Both the position numbers and the translations under genes were made by a program. 23,184 nucleotides of DNA, taken from the IMG/VR virus record IMGVR_UViG_3300047095_001770, positions 1 through 23,184 of that record. One strand, given 5' to 3'. Every line of letters starts with the position of its first letter. The first letter of the stretch is position 1. The stretch comes from a virus. Below are positions 21,552 to 23,184 of this stretch, one piece after another. Under the pieces are notes generated by a model, which did not search any database, was not told the DNA's origin, and was given only the letters and a program-made list of their open reading frames with translations.

Positions 21552-23184
21552 TTAAGAAGAGCAGGCAATGCAATCGTCTGGATTATCAAGCGAACAAACT
21601 AGATCACTTTGGATTTGTTCAGTAGATAGAGTTGACTGCTTTAGTGCAGCAGAGTCTACTCCAAGACCAGCAATAGCATCAACCGCAGATTCTGTTCTTA
21701 AATAATACATACCAGTCTTAAGGCCTTTTCTCCAAGAGTGAAAATGAGCAGAAGTTAATTTTGCAGCATTTGCATCCTTAATAAAAAGGTTAAGTGATTG
21801 AGATTGACAAATAAATTTACCACGGTCGGCGGACATATCAATTACTTCTCTTTGCTTTAATTCCCATACAGTTTTATAGATTTCTCTAATTTCAACTGGA
21901 ATTTCTGCAATATTTTGAATTGATCCCTTTTCAGTGATAATTTTATTTTTTAAATTATCTGACCATAGGTCTAACTCAACTAGGTCTCGTACTAGATGTT
22001 TGTTAACAATAACAAATTCTCCAGAAAGGGTTCTTCTAGTATACAAGTTTGAGGTAAATGCTTCAAACGCTTCATTATTACCCATGATTTGAGCAGTGGA
22101 TGCAGTCGGCATTGGAGCTAACAATAAAGAATTGCGAGCACCAGTTTTCATAACTTGTTTTCTAAGTGCTGACCAATCCCATCTGCCTGAAAGCTGAGAA
22201 TCTTCGAAGCCCCAAAGATTAAATTGGAATTTACCTTCACTTAATGGGCTTCCTTCAAATGATTCATATGCTCCAAGTTTTTTAGCAAGATCTGCTGAAG
22301 CTTTCATTGACGCAAAATAAATTGTTTCAAAAATATCTTCATTTAATTTCTTAGCTTCATCTGATGTAAAGGGTAAACCTAAAATTGCAAACGTATCTGC
22401 CATTCCCTGAATACCTATTCCAATTGGACGATGCTTCATATTAGAAGCTTTAGTCTCTGGAGTTGGATAGAAATTAATATCAATTACTTTGTTAAGATTT
22501 AGGGTAGTTTGATATGTAACATCGTATAGTGCTTGGTGATCGTACTCTGCATGGGCTCTACGCTGTTTTAAAGATCTTTTTTCTGGAAACTTAATAAATT
22601 GATTAACTGCAATTGAAGCTAAGTTACAAACAGCTTGTTCATCTTTACTTGTGTATTCCATAATCTCTGTACATAAGTTAGAAGACTTAATTGTACCTAG
22701 ATTTTTTTGGTTAGATTTCTCATTTGCTGCATCTTTATAAAGAATATAAGGTGTGCCTGTTTCAATTTGAGATTCTAATACCTTTTGCCAAAGAGCTCTT
22801 GCTTTTATTGTACGGCGACCCTTTCCTTCTCTTTCAAGTCTTTCGTAATTATCTTTAAATTCTTGACCGTGCATTTCCCAAAGTTCAACACCAATTTCGG
22901 CTGGACAAAATAGAGTCCAATCTGCGTCAGCTTCAACTCTTTCCATAAATAAATCTGGAGTCCATAGTGCTAAGAAAAGATCTCTAGCACGACGCTCTTC
23001 TTTACCATGGTTTTTACGAAGATCTAACCAATCCTCAACATCAGCATGCCAAGGTTCAAGATAAATTGCAAATGAACCTTTACGCTTTCCACCACCTTGA
23101 TCAACATATCTGGCGGTTTCGTTAAATACTTTAAGCATTGGAACAATTCCATTGGAAGTACCGTTTGTTCCTTTAATATAAGAA
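21552..23184 (-). CDS. nrdA: Ribonucleotide reductase large subunit, class Ia, 5' end outside window
   Basis: This catalytic subunit reduces ribonucleoside diphosphates to deoxy forms. The gene runs off the right edge; 543 residues are present and the frame is open upstream of the ATG at 23138 ([12 protein letters not shown] is a conserved NrdA stretch). Visible motifs are SNLCTE with the thiyl-radical Cys, the redox partner in AVCNLAS, PMPTAST for phosphate binding, SNLYTRR with a radical-transfer Tyr, and the C-terminal shuttle [14 protein letters not shown]. The C-terminus is of the eukaryote-like type (human ends CSLENRDECLMCGS). The small subunit is not in the window. The N-terminal cone and first redox Cys lie outside. 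Confidence 0.95.
   Translation of the reverse strand, partial: SYIKGTNGTSNGIVPMLKVFNETARYVDQGGGKRKGSFAIYLEPWHADVEDWLDLRKNHGKEERRARDLFLALWTPDLFMERVEADADWTLFCPAEIGVELWEMHGQEFKDNYERLEREGKGRRTIKARALWQKVLESQIETGTPYILYKDAANEKSNQKNLGTIKSSNLCTEIMEYTSKDEQAVCNLASIAVNQFIKFPEKRSLKQRRAHAEYDHQALYDVTYQTTLNLNKVIDINFYPTPETKASNMKHRPIGIGIQGMADTFAILGLPFTSDEAKKLNEDIFETIYFASMKASADLAKKLGAYESFEGSPLSEGKFQFNLWGFEDSQLSGRWDWSALRKQVMKTGARNSLLLAPMPTASTAQIMGNNEAFEAFTSNLYTRRTLSGEFVIVNKHLVRDLVELDLWSDNLKNKIITEKGSIQNIAEIPVEIREIYKTVWELKQREVIDMSADRGKFICQSQSLNLFIKDANAAKLTSAHFHSWRKGLKTGMYYLRTESAVDAIAGLGVDSAALKQSTLSTEQIQSDLVCSLDNPDDCIACSS

Overview
This window looks like part of the genome of a strictly lytic, T4-like contractile-tailed phage with a large AT-rich genome. 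The case rests on a recognisable set of T4-type genes: tail tube (gp19), tail sheath (gp18), recombination nuclease gp46/gp47, replicative helicase gp41, UvsX recombinase, family B DNA polymerase gp43, ssDNA-binding gp32, RNase H-type flap nuclease and a GroES-like co-chaperonin. Nucleotide-metabolism genes are also present: large subunit of ribonucleotide reductase, dUTPase, dCMP deaminase and a thymidylate-synthase-family enzyme. No integrase, repressor, tRNA or IS element is visible. The host cannot be read from the sequence. The eukaryote-like C-terminus of the reductase, which is also common in Bacteroidetes, is only a weak hint.

The layout is simple. Plus-strand structural genes occupy positions 1-2512 (an unknown partial protein with GLPA repeats, the tail tube, and an acidic protein) and 14311-17523 (one very large tail sheath gene). 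Minus-strand genes occupy two blocks. The 14163-to-2545 block runs, in transcription order: dUTPase, N-terminal half of DNA polymerase, two unknowns, UvsX, a small unknown, gp41, an acidic unknown, gp47, a SET-like protein, gp46, the thymidylate-synthase-family enzyme, dCMP deaminase and an unknown. The block entering from the right edge and ending at 17591 runs: ribonucleotide reductase, an unknown with a capsid-targeting-like N-terminus, an HExxH metallopeptidase, gp32, a small unknown, flap nuclease and co-chaperonin. Each convergent junction carries one symmetrical hairpin with T-tracts on both sides. The single divergent junction (14164-14310) carries candidate promoters and a 17-bp dyad. 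Many minus-strand genes overlap as TAATG or ATGA, so translational coupling is likely. No stretch above 300 bases lacks a gene; the longest is the 147-bp divergent region.

The minus-strand genes form a replication, recombination and precursor-supply programme. The reductase, dUTPase, dCMP deaminase and thymidylate-synthase-family enzyme shape the dNTP pool. Polymerase, helicase, gp32 and flap nuclease copy DNA, and UvsX with gp46/47 drives recombination-dependent replication. The plus-strand genes build the contractile tail and are preceded by AATAAATA boxes resembling T4 late promoters.

The most unusual points are these. The thymidylate-synthase-family enzyme has Asp where dUMP-specific enzymes have Asn, as in T4 dCMP hydroxymethylase. 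A degenerate SET-domain-like protein lies between gp47 and gp46. The DNA polymerase stops after motif A, so the rest must be encoded elsewhere. The sheath has about 340 extra residues. The sheath and tube genes are separated by an inverted 12-kb replication block. A metallopeptidase is translationally coupled to a protein whose first residues resemble the T4 capsid-targeting sequence.
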